Assembly: GCA_037074765.1 (NCBI GenBank)
Contig: JBAMDO010000181.1
Coordinates: forward strand, 1-64,000
Direction: 5' to 3'
Origin: Mansonella perstans
Lineage: Eukaryota > Nematoda > Chromadorea > Rhabditida > Onchocercidae
DNA length: 64,000 nt
A program made the position numbers and the translations under genes. Of this stretch, positions 36,854 to 49,628 are shown piece by piece; the first letter of the stretch is position 1; the number at the start of each line of letters is the position of its first letter. The notes beneath the pieces were generated by a model. It was given only the letters and a program-made list of their open reading frames with translations, was not told the DNA's origin and ran no database searches.

Positions 36854-38237
36854 ATGGACATTACTCTTCAAGTGGCAATTATTATAAGTGCCACAATTCT
36901 TGGCATTTCTGAGGCTGTTCCGAAAAAACCGTATTACTGGAGTAAGTTTGTATTCATAATATTCATCGAAATTGCATTATATGAATATCCTTGAATTTCT
37001 TCGTATATAAAAACTGTTCATTATTAATTATTTTTCACTTCACCACCAACAAATTTCTTTTTCTTTGTTCCCAAAAATAATAAGAAAAACTGCACTTACT
37101 AATAAAATGAATCGAGAAATATCTCATTTAGAATTGGATTTGCATAGAAGCTAAATCAGTGATGAAATCACTGATTTTCACTTAATTATTCCGCCCTATC
37201 TGTCCAAAAACACTTGCTTGTCATGAACTAACATATTTAAACAGTATTTGATAAGAGGACTTATTAGTGTTTTCCGACCATCTTATTACTCACTTGTGAA
37301 ACTTTCTGAAGGGAGAAATTTATCGTTGTCATGAGTTGATCGAAATGACAAATCTGACTGCAGATCATAAGGGTCTTCCATGAATTTTAGCAACTCGGAA
37401 ACTGGAATGCGAATCCATAGCAGGTCATCGAATATCACGCTGTGCCTTGCATAATCCAGAATCAAAAAGCGAACTGAACCCTTTCTGTTATGAGGAAATT
37501 AGGGAGGTTAGCAATTTTTATGAAACTCGATTTTATTACTTAATTTACCGAATAAAACAATGGATATCAAAAGAACGAAACAATTTTTATCAGTAAAGTA
37601 TTATTAGAAGAGGTCGACTTGCGGAAAACCCATGGCAAGCATCAAATAGGGGTGATACTTATTAAAAGTTTTATTAACTTATCAAAAGATACTTATTAAA
37701 ACTTCTATTATTCAGTGAGCTTACATATGCTTCATTCTGAATAAAATCCTTAAAAATGATCTTACTTAATTTACTCTGCCCTGTCCAACATTTAATAATT
37801 TACACATTAAAATTAATTAGACAGGGAATGAAACGAAAATTTACTGCCGTATAATGTGCGAAGAATCAGATGATACAACTGTGCTGGCAAAAGTACCCAC
37901 GTGGAATCACGCTTGTAACATTTACTACAATTACATGCTCGAAAGGTTCCGTGAGGATTGGTTGGTTCATTGAAGAATATGTGTACTTCTTCCGTAAAAT
38001 AATATTTTTTTAAAATTTAATGTTCACTTTTCATTTGAGAGAATATTACTACGTATATATTTTAGGTATCTTTGGCGTACAGGCGATTGCCTAAATACAA
38101 CCATAACATTCGAAGTTCGATGTGGTTTCGCTCGTGATTCACGAATGTTTTATCGACAAAACCAAAAATTGTTTGAGTATGATGAATCAGAAGATGAGCA
38201 GAAAAGAGCGAGAAATTGGAGAATTGCTTCTGCATAG
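36854..38237 (+). CDS. small secreted cysteine-containing protein, family unknown
   Basis: Three exons: 36854-36941, 37825-37945, 38066-38237, phases 1 and 2 at the junctions, 126 aa. A clear signal peptide is present (hydrophobic residues 5-20, VAIIISATILGISEA). The mature part has five cysteines (IYCRIMC, NHAC, GDCLNT, VRCGF), an N-x-T site at LNTT and another at RNET, and ends in a charged tail (YDESEDEQKRAR). I do not recognise the family. The first intron is long (883 bp), so a missed exon is possible, though phases agree without one. AATAAA at 38260-38265 supports the 3' end. It could be an excretory-secretory product, by inference only. Confidence 0.68.
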
Positions 38238-38259
38238 AATTTGCTTTTTTGGCCATGAA

Positions 38260-38265
38260 AATAAA
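38260..38265 (+). terminator. poly(A) signal of small secreted gene
   Basis: AATAAA begins 22 nt after the TAG stop, a short but usual nematode spacing. Confidence 0.5.
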
Positions 38266-40064
38266 CGATCAGATCTTCTTTGGAATTCAAAAATTTATAA
38301 AACTGAAAATTTCAAGTAAAACGAGGAATCAGTAGGAATAAGTATTTCCTTCTTCTCTTGGAAATATGTCTTATGATACTTCTATACTAGGTGGTTTGTT
38401 CTACTATCTAATCACAACATGTCAGATCGGGATTTGTAAGAAAAGAAATTGGTACAAAAAGTAAATCAGAGTGATAACATTTGAGAAAGCATTCCATGCA
38501 TTGTACAGTTTTGCTTGAAATTTCGTCTTATGTAGATTCAATAATCAAATCGTAAAGTTAATCAAATCATTAAAGTTCATTAATAACGCACTTAAAGTAT
38601 AAAGCAAATTACTAAGCTCATGTAACTATTCATTCATTCATCATAGTGTGTTATTGCTAAATTTTGATATAGTGCCAAAACCTCACTGCTTACAGTCCCT
38701 ACTGATAAATCTCGTTTGTTTTTCACTAGCATCACAACAGTTTTTTCTAATTTTGATCTTTGGAAAGAATTATGTGAAAGAATAGCGATTAGTCTTGCCT
38801 ATTTGAATATAGAAAAGGAATATAAATGAATACAGTTAGCTAAGTGTTAACTCAAAAAATATAACAAAACATGTAAAAATGAATCTGACTGATTCTACAT
38901 TGAATCAATCCGAAACCACTTTATAGTGAAATATCCGGATTTATACGCAAAATATTCGCCACTGATTTTTTTTGCTTCTTATATTCTGGGCTTTTTATCA
39001 GATATATTTCTTATTTCATATAAGCGAAAGTAAATGTTGTCAATGTAGTCTGCATACTTTCGAAACAATTTAAATTCATGCACTGTAAACATGAACAACG
39101 TAGCTACAATTTAATTCTTTACTTAGCTTTTCTTACAACCATCTTGAGTTTAACACGCATTCTGTTTTAGCGTACTGACTAGAATAAGATGATAGTATCA
39201 CTAACTATCACACTATTTCATTGGACATAACCTATCGATTTTCGAGAGAAATTCAGAAATGAGCCAGTAAACAATATGTTGAATTATCTGATTATATCGA
39301 CTACTAGAGATTCAGCAGCTTGATTTTTACTAGCAAAAAACAAGAAAACAAGAAAACATCTAAGCTTCACCATGCAACTGCAAAAGTGCTTTCACGTTAT
39401 TTAATCATGATATGAAAAAATTTGATATGAGAGATATAGATTCACGAGGTCTTCGATATTTAATCATTTCAGGACTGTCCATTTCTTGCTTTTCACCAAA
39501 AAGTTACAACTCAATATATTCTTTTGCATTAATGTACAAAAGAGCAATGAAATCACATGTCAGTTTAATAAATTTCTCCAATGTTTGACCATTTTAAAAC
39601 GCCGTTTTTCTTTTTCGAAATGTCATCTCATTTTACTATTCTTCCATAAATTTACATAATATGGTTTTTTTTTTCCATCTATTCCATTTCTTCTACAATA
39701 TTTCAAAAGCTTGACAACTTCTTGCGTCGCATCAATTCATTTTAATTCATTTTTAATTACTAAACTTATATAATCGCAACAAAAAATTGAACTTCATTTA
39801 TAGTCACATTAGTAGTGGAACAACGTTTTCATACTGGCCCATGCAGTGATAGTAGTCATTGTGGATATATAAGACAGATACGTGGTACTTTGTTGTGCTA
39901 TCATTGGCGTGAGTTAGGGAATTGTTTTACAGATGTTTAGAAATAACATGTCGTATCTCTAAATACTTACAAGTTTGACTTCCAGAAAAATACGAAAACG
40001 TTTCTGTGTTAAAGAGACGTATAGGCTTGTAATTGTTTTGGACGCCAGATGATGAAGATTGAAT
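38266..40064. other. intergenic, no gene seen
   Basis: AT-rich DNA between two same-strand genes. No coding frame with support, RNA gene or repeat family was recognised. Confidence 0.4.
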
Positions 40065-40073
40065 GAATTGCAG
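40065..40073 (+). promoter_or_regulatory. candidate trans-splice acceptor of PRCC-like gene
   Basis: gaattgcag ends four bases before the ATG at 40078. That ATG starts MLSLVDYAESDDED, matching the known PRCC N terminus, so it is preferred over the ATG at 40063. Confidence 0.5.
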
Positions 40074-40077
40074 GGAT

Positions 40078-43000
40078 ATGTTGAGTTTAGTTGATTATGC
40101 TGAAAGTGATGATGAAGATATCGATGAAACACAAAATGGAGATTGTATTCATGCGGAAATAGTTTCAAATGCTATGAAACGTCCAACATATGGAAACATG
40201 GATGATATGATGAGAGATGAATTCTGCGGGCAAGAAGATGATGCTGTAGTTGAGAATTATGATGGTGTTACAAATCCTGGTAAGATTTATCGATGGCATT
40301 ATTTCAACTTTCTCACAAACCAAACTTGTTAAGAATGTAATTGTTACAGCTTTCTTTATAATTGTCTTTATTACTTTCCATTCTAATGATATTTTCGAGA
40401 ATTAGAGAAGTTCTTTTTAAAAATGACAGTGCTTTTTCTTAAAGCTCGTAGTTTTATCTCAGATATTATTGACCACCAGTTTAACTTGCTGCTTATATTT
40501 CTAGAACGAGGATCGTCAATACTGACAAATTTGCCTCCTTCGATACCTTTGGCGGATAAGCGTGTACAACAGGAAAAAGAGTTAGACGATTTGGTAAAAC
40601 GAAAAGACTGGGAACTGAAATTAGCAAAGAGAGCTGAAAGGAAACGCAAGCGTCATCAAATACGCAACACAAATAAGAGCTCGAAAAATCAGCATTCAAG
40701 GTTCTTTTCTCTTAACTTTTCGAAAACTCCACAATACTTGCTCTTTATTATGGACTATGACATGGTTCAGGTAATTTTAACTCAGTTCGTACTTTTCATA
40801 ATTTCATCTTAATGTGATCTTTTCATCTATTTTACCGCATCTAATTCTTTGTTTGTAGTAAGGATCTCGCAAATAACAGAAGCAGTGGGAAGGAATTGGT
40901 CGTTATAGATGCTTTTGGTGGATTAAAAGGCTTAGTTGATGATGGAAAGCAAGAAGAGTCTGATGAGGTAAATTATATATTGAAAAACATTATTGGCTGT
41001 AGAAATAGAGCTGGGATTTTTTTTCGCTACTTTAATAAATTATAATGATGTGTTCTAAGGGAGTATTTATATTCACTAATCAATTTTCATTCATCAGCGA
41101 AGTTCCCGATTGTTTAAGTTGATTAGTTTTTGTAGACTAATTTTGTTACGCTTTGGCAAGTGTTCCCAACTTTTTTCTTTTTAATGTTATATAGCTTTTC
41201 CCTCATTGTGGTAAGGCGTTCGGGTGTCTCATGGCAGATAAACCCATTATTATGAATCTGCCAAGTATTCTGTATCTTTTTAGGATTTTCACGACTACAT
41301 TGCAGTTATAATTTTAATCTTTCAGCAACCAGATCATTCAGTGGTGGCTTCTTCATCAACTGATCTCCTCACATTCTTACCTCAACCTAAGAATACTTCA
41401 GGAATTTCGAGAAACGTGAATCTTTTCATGCCCAGTAGTGCACATTCTGCAGGAGGTGCTAAAATATCCAAAGTTAGAAAATCTGTTATTTTTACCATAT
41501 TTTTCAGTGTCGTAGATTGTTTTATCTGCATATATTTTTGATCTTATGGTTTTTATCGTCTGATGCCACTTGTTTTATAGGTTTCCGCTGCCAAAGAGAT
41601 TTCGAAAGAAACTAAATTTGTTGAAGAATATGATGATGTATCTGACGAAGATCATGATTCAACAGACTTCTTTGGTCTCAAAGCAATTGATGATCCTCCT
41701 ATGATGCCGAATATTACATCTGTCTCAAAGATTTCACTAGACAGAAAACTTGAACAGGTCTGACCTAATTTATTTTTATAATGTTGATCTCAATAAATAT
41801 TAATATATGCATTTTTCGAAATTTCTGTAGTTATTTGTTACAATTCCCCGCCACATTAAGGTGTGTCACATTAAAGGAAGCAGAAATTCTAGTATTTATA
41901 ATTTTGTGAAAGTTTCAAGCGAATACAGTTTACTGTAGTTTTAATTCGGAAGTCAGGATTAGTTGTAAATACTGTTATGTTAGTCGTCAAACTCTTCAGT
42001 CCAAGTTAATGGAATTAGCTTAGAAATCTCCTATCTGACATTTCGACATCCTTAAACCCTAATTTTGTTACCTAACATTTCTTGTGAGATTAGCTTAACT
42101 TCAAGCTATATCTGTTTAATTGAACATTGTAGGAAATATGAAAAGCAAATTTGATGATATGGGAATTGTAGTTGTACCAATTTCTTTTTTTGCCAAGGCA
42201 GTTTTCTTTCGTTTTTGTTTTGGGCTGCAACATGGTTTATAGACTTTCTTGTAAAGTGCTAATTAAAATTAGGATATTCGGATTATGCAGTCGGTTCTGA
42301 CATTAAGTGATAAAACTGTTTACTGCCTGTATTGTTTGTGATGAAACTTTGAGTTATAGATCGAACAAACAGATGATGTAAAAGTTGGAAATAATTCAGC
42401 TTCCGTTCCAGAAGTTACCACTGATACATCCGCCTCTACTACACTCTCTGGAGCTATTGATGACAGTGTAAGTTTCTGTGATCAGTTTTGTAATCTTGTC
42501 TACTTCTGTTACAGTGTAAGAAATACAGAAAGACGAAATTGTTTTTATGCAAGCAACGAGCACAGAGCTTTGTTCACAGGATTTTGAACCTTATTTGGTA
42601 CTGTTATGTTCAGAATGCAACTTTTTTTAGCAAGCTATGCATATGATTTATTCATGTGATGTTGCACATTTGGGTGGCACAGTTTCGAACGCTGCCAAAG
42701 CCGTGGAAAATATGGTCGATGTTAGTGTTGATAAGGTGAACCGTTTTTTTAAGCCATCGCTATTAAATTTTTAACGTGTAAGTTGATCGAAATGGAAGTA
42801 TGCATCGATCTCTGTGGTTTACACAATTTTTCCAATATCCTGGATATGAATTGGTTTTTGAAGGTTTTGGGTCCAAATGTTCAAGCGATGCTTCTCAAAA
42901 ATCTGCATAACAAGTCACTTGCTGAAGCAACACTATCACATCTTGCTAATATACCGAAAAGTAAAGATAGTGTCAGCATGGTGGCGCGGAGGAAACATCA

Positions 43001-43228
43001 GATCACATATCTTGCAAGTGTTGTAAGTACTTTGTATTTTTAGCGTACTCTTACAGTGTATTTTGTTTTCATTCTGTTGATCGACTTTCATTTAGCCTTA
43101 CCATTACGCATTCAACCAAGTCAGTGGAAACTGTATTTTAGGCAGTTGCTAGAGAAGAACAGCTTGCTGAGCAGTGGTCTGTGAATCGGCATAACAGACG
43201 AACGTCCGCGAGAAAATATGGATTCTAA
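40078..43228 (+). CDS. PRCC-like nuclear protein
   Basis: Homologue of the proline-rich PRCC protein, a nuclear factor linked in vertebrates to splicing factors and the MAD2B mitotic checkpoint. Nine exons: 40078-40279, 40505-40700, 40859-40967, 41326-41472, 41581-41757, 42360-42467, 42631-42735, 42864-43022, 43142-43228, 429 aa, all phases consistent. Family marks are the acidic N terminus (MLSLVDYAESDDED), the LLTFLPQPKN box in exon 4, a middle acidic patch with FFGLK, and the C-terminal signature RRKHQITYLA with NRRTSARKYGF. A basic coiled-coil-like stretch (residues about 85-120, RKDWELKLAKRAERKRKR) is likely a nuclear localisation signal. Unlike the vertebrate protein it is not proline-rich. 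AATAAA follows at 43284. Confidence 0.9.
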
Positions 43229-43283
43229 GAGGAGTCGACCGTTATTTCATACTTCTGTACTTAATTGGGTTTTATGCCAAATC

Positions 43284-43289
43284 AATAAA
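43284..43289 (+). terminator. poly(A) signal of PRCC-like gene
   Basis: AATAAA 56 nt after the TAA stop. Confidence 0.55.
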
Positions 43290-43609
43290 GACATTGAATG
43301 CTTGCTCTATCTAGCAAACCTTTGCATAAATTCTTATTTTTTTGCACATTCAAACTTGTCGAAAATTGCTATATTAGCACATATTAACACATAATATTGT
43401 TAGTATTTAGATATTAATAAACTGAACCACTTTTTGGACTGGAATTCATTATTTTGTCAATATTAATTTTCTTGTTTCGATTTTCCATAAATTGATTTGG
43501 TTTGTAATAGCTTATTCACTTTTCATTTGGTATCATGGAAGTCTTATCTGGAATGATTAAGTACTACAGCAGGTTTGAACTATGGACAAGAATGGTAAAC
43601 ACTTTTAAT

Positions 43610-43900
43610 AGTTTGGAGGTTGGAAATCGGGTACGATGGACACACTGATTCATCCACTGATGCACATTTAATGCCATATGTTTGGGATCTACCATTAGCA
43701 ACAATGATTACTAAGCTAAGAGATGAATGCCGTGTTCGGCTATTCGCAGTGTGAAATTAGTTTGAATGAACTGATCTAATGCATTCATTGATCTGGCAAA
43801 AAATAAGGATGGGAGGTAAATTGCTGAAGATTTGGCTGGAATTCGGAGCGTTCCAATAATAAATCAAGCGTTTTGTGTTGAACTTCAAAGCTAATTTCTG
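43610..43900 (+). pseudogene. coding-like fragments, possible decayed gene
   Basis: Three short protein-like frames follow one another with stops and a frame change: one reads TDSSTDAHLMPYVWDLPLA then TKLRDECRVRLF (stop near 43752), the next AFIDLAKNKDGR (stop near 43820), and in the same frame IAEDLAGIRSVPIINQAF. Codon content resembles coding DNA more than the flanks. No family was recognised. It may be the remnant of a gene or unrecognised exons. Confidence 0.3.
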
Positions 43901-44831
43901 CGTCAACAACTTTTTCGGGATTGGATTAAGTTGAATTGACCTTATTTTCCCCTTACCTCTTATACTTTATTCACTCCAAGTATTTGGTTTGTGTTGTAAA
44001 TTTCTTAATTTTTATTTTTGAAAAAGTAAGTGACTGATAGCGTTGAAGTGTCATTTTGAATCTAAGTATGGGTACTGAATTGTTTTTGATAGTATTATTT
44101 TGAGTTTATATAGGGGGAGAAGATGGGACGATTGATGGTTTAATACAATGGTCCAAAAATCATAATAGTGGAAGAGGAAGGATAGATAGATGTATATCTT
44201 AAGAAAAGACGTGAGTTTAAGTAACACCAAAGAAATATAGGAAGTAAATATAAGGGTTGAATGACTTAGAATGTTGTTAACATTCATTTACAATTTGTTA
44301 TCAATTAGTTTATTGGAAGTTTCGCGATATAAAAGTTCGCGACAACATTTCAGTGGAATGTGTCACTTGTTTTGTATTTAGATCACTTCAGTTATCGATA
44401 ACTTGTATCCTGTTATCGTTCTTTATCGTTCTATATTTGTATTCCCACAACTATTTGCTGATCAATTGTTATCTTTGCATCAGAATTTGATCAATTGTTA
44501 TCTTTGCATCAGAATTTTCGATTCTACAAACAAAGATGATTGGATTTATCATTTCATTTATTTATCACATACTACAAACGATTTTTTGTATATTTCTGAT
44601 ATAAATTTCTTAATTATATTTTTTTCATCTTTCCAGTTTGTCTTAGACTCGAAATAAAAGGCAAAATTGCAAAAAATTTTCCCGTGTTTGCTTCATTTTC
44701 ACTACAAACCTATCTGATATATAATGGCATCTTAAGTGTATGGACATTGTTCATACATATGCATATGAAGTCTGTAAGTTCTTGGACAAAGATTTGTTTT
44801 ATATTAATCGGCCTTGCGAACTTCCATATTA

Positions 44832-44851
<20 letters not shown>
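43901..44851. other. intergenic, no gene seen
   Basis: AT-rich, including a short direct repeat tgatcaattgttatctttgc at 44459-44508 (two copies). No supported coding region. Confidence 0.4.
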
Positions 44852-44992
<141 letters not shown>

Positions 44993-45040
44993 CATTTCAT
45001 GGGCTTAATAGAGAGTTTTTTGACGAAACATTAAACTTGT

Positions 45041-45144
45041 ACTTCTTTCTCTCAAATCCGTGATTTGAACTTCTTTCAGATCCATGATTCGAATTTCTTT
45101 CTCTCAGATCCATGATTCGGACTTCTTTCAGATCCATGATTCGA
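45041..45144. repeat. minisatellite, four degenerate units
   Basis: Units of 21-29 bp built on acttctttc(tctc)agatccatgattcg repeat four times. The unit length varies by presence or absence of tctct/tctc. Confidence 0.8.
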
Positions 45145-45284
45145 TGTCTATTTTCGCAGTTTGAATCCTTATTATCGGAGCAAGACAAATCATCTTCCAT
45201 TTAGAATGTAAGCTCATTTTTTAAGCTAAACCTTTAATCTGGAAATGTGATTTGTAAAGTACTGATATCATTTAAGTTGCAAAT

Positions 45285-46348
45285 ACAGACAGAGAAAACG
45301 GTAGTGAAGCGTCATGGAACAGCGAAGATGATGGTGATTACGATAATGATGATGATGAAGGTTTCAGAAATGAAAATTCCGAGAATAGTAATATTTATGG
45401 AAAAAAATGAACAATAATGAAATTTCATGGTTGATACAGTAATATCTTTAAAGGCTTTGTTATACGTATTCATGTTCAGCATTTTTCGAACCTACAAATG
45501 AACAGCTTCTGAGATTTGGGAAGAAAATAACTTCAAAAGAATAACTTCGTACTGCAAATATCTCAGAAAAAACAGATAAACTGAATAGAAAGGTAGTGAT
45601 AACGACAAGTAGCATTTAATTAACGATGATTCTCAACACGCCAATAGCATCATAACTGAAATTATACTTGAAAAAAGATAATGGTAAAAACGTTTCTAGA
45701 ACAGAAGATCTCGAAATTACACGAATCTTTTCTTTTATTTCCTTACAAATATTTAATAGGCCAGTATTTATCGAGATCTAGTCCTGTAATGTATTTGAAC
45801 TTTAACTTCTAGAACTCTTTGATTTAGCACAAAGACACAAACCTATCGTTTAGAATGACTGTACTTGTTTAGCCACGGAACAATGTTATGCGGTATGTAA
45901 TATCCCGATAGGTCGAAAAAAACAAAAACCATAATGTCTCAACTGATTAAGTAAAATATAAATGCGCTGTTTTGAAATTGCTTTATGAATCTAGCGGAAA
46001 AAATGAGCAAGGCTCATTTATGACTTTCAGCCATCCTTAGAGTTGGTAAATGAAGATAATATATAATTATCAATTATGAAGTTTGTAAAATTTTTCAAAA
46101 ATCAATAAATGTTAAACTGTTTTATTTTGGCAGGTAATACAATATATTAATATTTGAGGATGAAACGGAAGAATGGTCTTCTACAGAAAAAGGAAATATG
46201 ATTGACTACTCGCACAGTATTTCTTCGATATCAAAAGATTATGTGTCGATAAAAAAAAGATTCAGTTTTACTGAAAATAGTTTATTTGCAACGGCTCAGC
46301 TTACTTGTGATGGCAACTATAGAGAAATGATCTCATATAATATCTAAT
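45285..46348 (+). pseudogene. acidic/serine-rich coding-like islands
   Basis: At about 45288-45410 a frame after a possible acceptor (aaatacag) reads TDRENGSEASWNSEDDGDYD and ends at a TGA. At about 46139-46348 a stop-free frame reads FEDETEEWSSTEKGNMIDYS, later FATAQLTCDGNYREM, then a stop. Neither has a start codon or a phase-matched partner exon. Together they look like remains of an acidic Ser-rich protein gene, or exons of a gene I could not join. Confidence 0.25.
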
Positions 46349-48735
46349 TAGTGTTATTAGATTTTGATGAGTGTGTGATTATTAGCTCAGATGATTGCTC
46401 AATCTTCAAAATTCATGCAGTTTTTTTCATTTCGCTCTGTTTTTAGTATGTTACACATGTTAACGCTAAGACAATTCAGGAATTGTGCCTTTGGGATTGT
46501 TTCATTTGCATAGCTTAGGCTACAGAACATTGAAAATTGGCTCTTCTAATCTCTTTCAATACATGTTATCAAAATTAAATAGTAGTTAAGTCTTTTTATT
46601 ATCGGTTTTTTCCAGTAAAATGAATAAAGCGCGTTACGAGCTTATGAGTTACGAGCCGGTAATTCTCACAAAGTGAAATTATTACAAAACGTTCTAATGA
46701 TCTCTTAGACAACAGCAACTCTTCGGAAAATCACAGTCATTATAAACATAAAGTAAAAAATAACTGATGAAGTGGTTTTAATGATTTCTCTTTCAAACAA
46801 GTATATTATAATTGAATGAGCAACTATTTATAGCCTTTTAATGAAAAATTATCTCTGCTAGAAGTAGAAAACTTATTAAAATGCAATGGATGCTTCACTT
46901 TCGTAAATATCTAGAGATGATCGATTTCTTTGCAAATGCACTAGTTCTAGCGACCGACGGATAACTAATAGATAAACTCTAGGGAATGTTTCAATGTAGA
47001 TGAGATATAAAAAAGTGATAAAGGAAATTAAAAATTTTCTTTTGCATTATTCTTCCTATCATTTTCAAGAATCGAAATGATACATTTTATAAGAATGCTC
47101 ATGAGTGTCTAACACTTTCCGCATATCATTTATCAAACAAGGTCAACCATGATACTGAAATTTCACGTCAATTTCCTTTCGTTTCCGGGAATTTTTATTT
47201 ACATAGATCATTATGTAAATCACATATTATTTCGTTCATTATTTCCAATTTTCGCAGTAAAAAATTGAAATAAATTTCGAATCTTTAAATATATTTGCAT
47301 GGCAATGTCAAAATCAGTAAATGATCCTTTGGTTTTTTTTACATGGAACACTTTACTAAATAAGAAATCGTCAGTGATTAGCTAAAATCATTTGACAATG
47401 TCAAGAATTACTTGAGATTGATATCTAAATATGCGATATTGAGATATATTCCCTTAAAAAAAGGTGGCATTTCTCGTAATATTGTTGATTTAATAAAAGA
47501 TGCTTTAATAATTAATTATACGAAGTATGTCTGGTAGTAAAGAGCTTTCTAAACAGTCTTGTAGAATAATATCATCGCTGTTCCGTTGATAAATTCAATT
47601 CAGTAATATTTGGTTTTGTCAAATTCATTGATACGACTGCGGATGCAATTATCAGAACAGGATAAGCACTCACAAAAATTAGCTTTTAAAAAAATCATTT
47701 ATAACAGTGACTGGAAGGAAAGTCTTATTTTTGTTTTAGGACAAAAAGCTTATGAAATCTTGCAACAAATCCTGTCTAATACCTGGTAAAAATGATGACA
47801 AGACGTATATTCTTCCTGAACTAAACGTATCATAAAATTCTTCAACATGAGCGCAAAAATTTCTCAGTATACTTATTTTCAGTGAATTTATTTTAAATAA
47901 GGCTGGGATCATGTTTCCTTTCCCTATCATTCAGCGACTTTTTTGAAATCAGACCGGAAGTGTTTGATATTCATCGGCACTTCCTAATTTAGTTAAAAAT
48001 GGGAGAATATTCTGTTTCGGGATTCTATAAAACTGTTGGGTTATTTTCATTTGTAGAGATGATAATTTAAGTACAATCTCTTTATTATTCCAAATAATGA
48101 TAATTGATGGAAATATAAGTCAAAAGAGAGGAATAGAACAAAAAAGAATGTATAGATAGAATTTCTCTGTATGATGAGAATTTTGCCGGTTGTATTTTTT
48201 TTAAAAAACCCAGAAATATTACAGTAATTATAATTAAACTTTTATATTACATTAGTGATTTGATTGTCTGTTTTAGGGGAACTGGTCATTAGTCTTTGTT
48301 AGCTTCAAGCACTTTCCAATTGTACAAAGCTCTGTTGGTCCAACACCCGGAAAAAAACTGTATGTTGTCTGCATTGCTAGGGTCAGACTTGCTGGGGTCT
48401 TGCGTAAAAACCATAATTGAAACCACTGATGGATAGAAACATAGAAACCATTGATGGCAATCGTACGCATCAAATATGTTAAACGTAGGTGGATGATGAT
48501 TATGTATTCCTTCTATGTGTATATGGGATGTATGTATGTGTATGCCTATGCCTATGTATGTCCGAAATAGGACTATCCGAGACCGTTAATGACTGCTCAA
48601 TTGCTATTCCCAATGGCAGATGGATACTAAATAAAAGACTGCAACTAACTGATAAGCATTTTTTTTTTTGAAATAGACAAAGATGCTGAAAAGGAGGTAC
48701 TAACATTTCGTTGCATCTCTGTGAATTCTCTAGAA
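46349..48735. other. intergenic, no gene seen
   Basis: AT-rich sequence with short random-looking frames on both strands. Includes TATG/GCCTATG short repeats near 48528-48560. Confidence 0.4.
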
Positions 48736-48754
48736 AGGCTAAGAGTCTTAGCCT
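48736..48754. repeat. 9-bp palindrome
   Basis: aggctaaga and tcttagcct flank a single g. Short; may be chance. Confidence 0.4.
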
Positions 48755-48830
48755 GCTCCTTTAATAGGACCTTGAGGTGGTTGAATGCACAAATTAGTGC
48801 TTGGAGTAGTCTGAGACTTAGCCAAATAGT

Positions 48831-49178
48831 ATGGACCTTATTTTCCTTTTCACAATTGCATCCTTACTCCTTCCACCCTTAATTCTCCATTTTCAGCGAA
48901 GCAACTTCACTCCAATAACAGTCACATTTATGCGACAGCATCAAATGATATCAGAAAAAGCAACAGCTATAAGTAGATTAGAGTTAGAGAAATATGGAAG
49001 AGCCAGGATAAGTGTTATCTTCAGGAAAAGGGCTTATCCTGGCTCTTTCCTCATCAATTATATTATCAACAACAAACAACAAAACAACAGCACATTGTTG
49101 TTATCAACGAAGCTACGCTTGTTGCTGTCATTTATGAACGATATTTCAGCTTCAATGTATTTCAGTTCTTATAATTGA
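48831..49178 (+). CDS. possible 115-aa protein with hydrophobic N terminus
   Basis: A single open frame with a signal-peptide-like start (MDLIFLFTIASLLLPPLI) and no recognised family. It is crossed by the 48996-49050 hairpin, and no acceptor or poly(A) signal clearly frames it. It may be a chance frame. Confidence 0.15.
   Translation: MDLIFLFTIASLLLPPLILHFQRSNFTPITVTFMRQHQMISEKATAISRLELEKYGRARISVIFRKRAYPGSFLINYIINNKQQNNSTLLLSTKLRLLLSFMNDISASMYFSSYN
48996..49050. repeat. inverted repeat forming a hairpin
   Basis: ggaagagccaggataag (48996-49012) pairs with cttatcctggctctttcc (49033-49050) except for one extra base, around a 20-nt loop. It lies about 580 bp upstream of the G alpha start. It could be a transposon footprint or a structured RNA. 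Confidence 0.75.
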
Positions 49179-49628
49179 TTATCAAACGCAGTATTTTCAA
49201 TTGTTTGCCGATACTGTGAAATCGAAACAAACTTCTTCATTCGTTTTTCACTGATCCATTTGTGAGATAGAAAAATCAATAGCTAAGTAAGCCAAGTCAA
49301 TATCAGTGACCAATCAGTGAATTACATACATAAAACATTACAATTACGCAACTAATACATCATCTGTCCAGTTCTATATAAATTCTTGAAATTTCTATCA
49401 GTGCTGCTACTATTAATCATATGATAACTGAAATTCTCTGATAAAACCACATTATTATTTGTATTATTGTGATCGTTAACCCATTGATCTAGAACTAACA
49501 CTATCAAACACTCTACTTCAAATCTGCTTCGTTCTGTGCTTCCGTTGCGTTATTGTGTTCCAAATCATATAGCAGTTTATCGTATTTCTTGTGGTGCAAT
49601 CATACTGTAACATATTATTATTGGCACC

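Noticed and set aside
40063..40077. Upstream ATG of the PRCC-like gene (MNCRD)
   Set aside because: It overlaps a likely trans-splice acceptor, and the family N terminus starts at the ATG at 40078.
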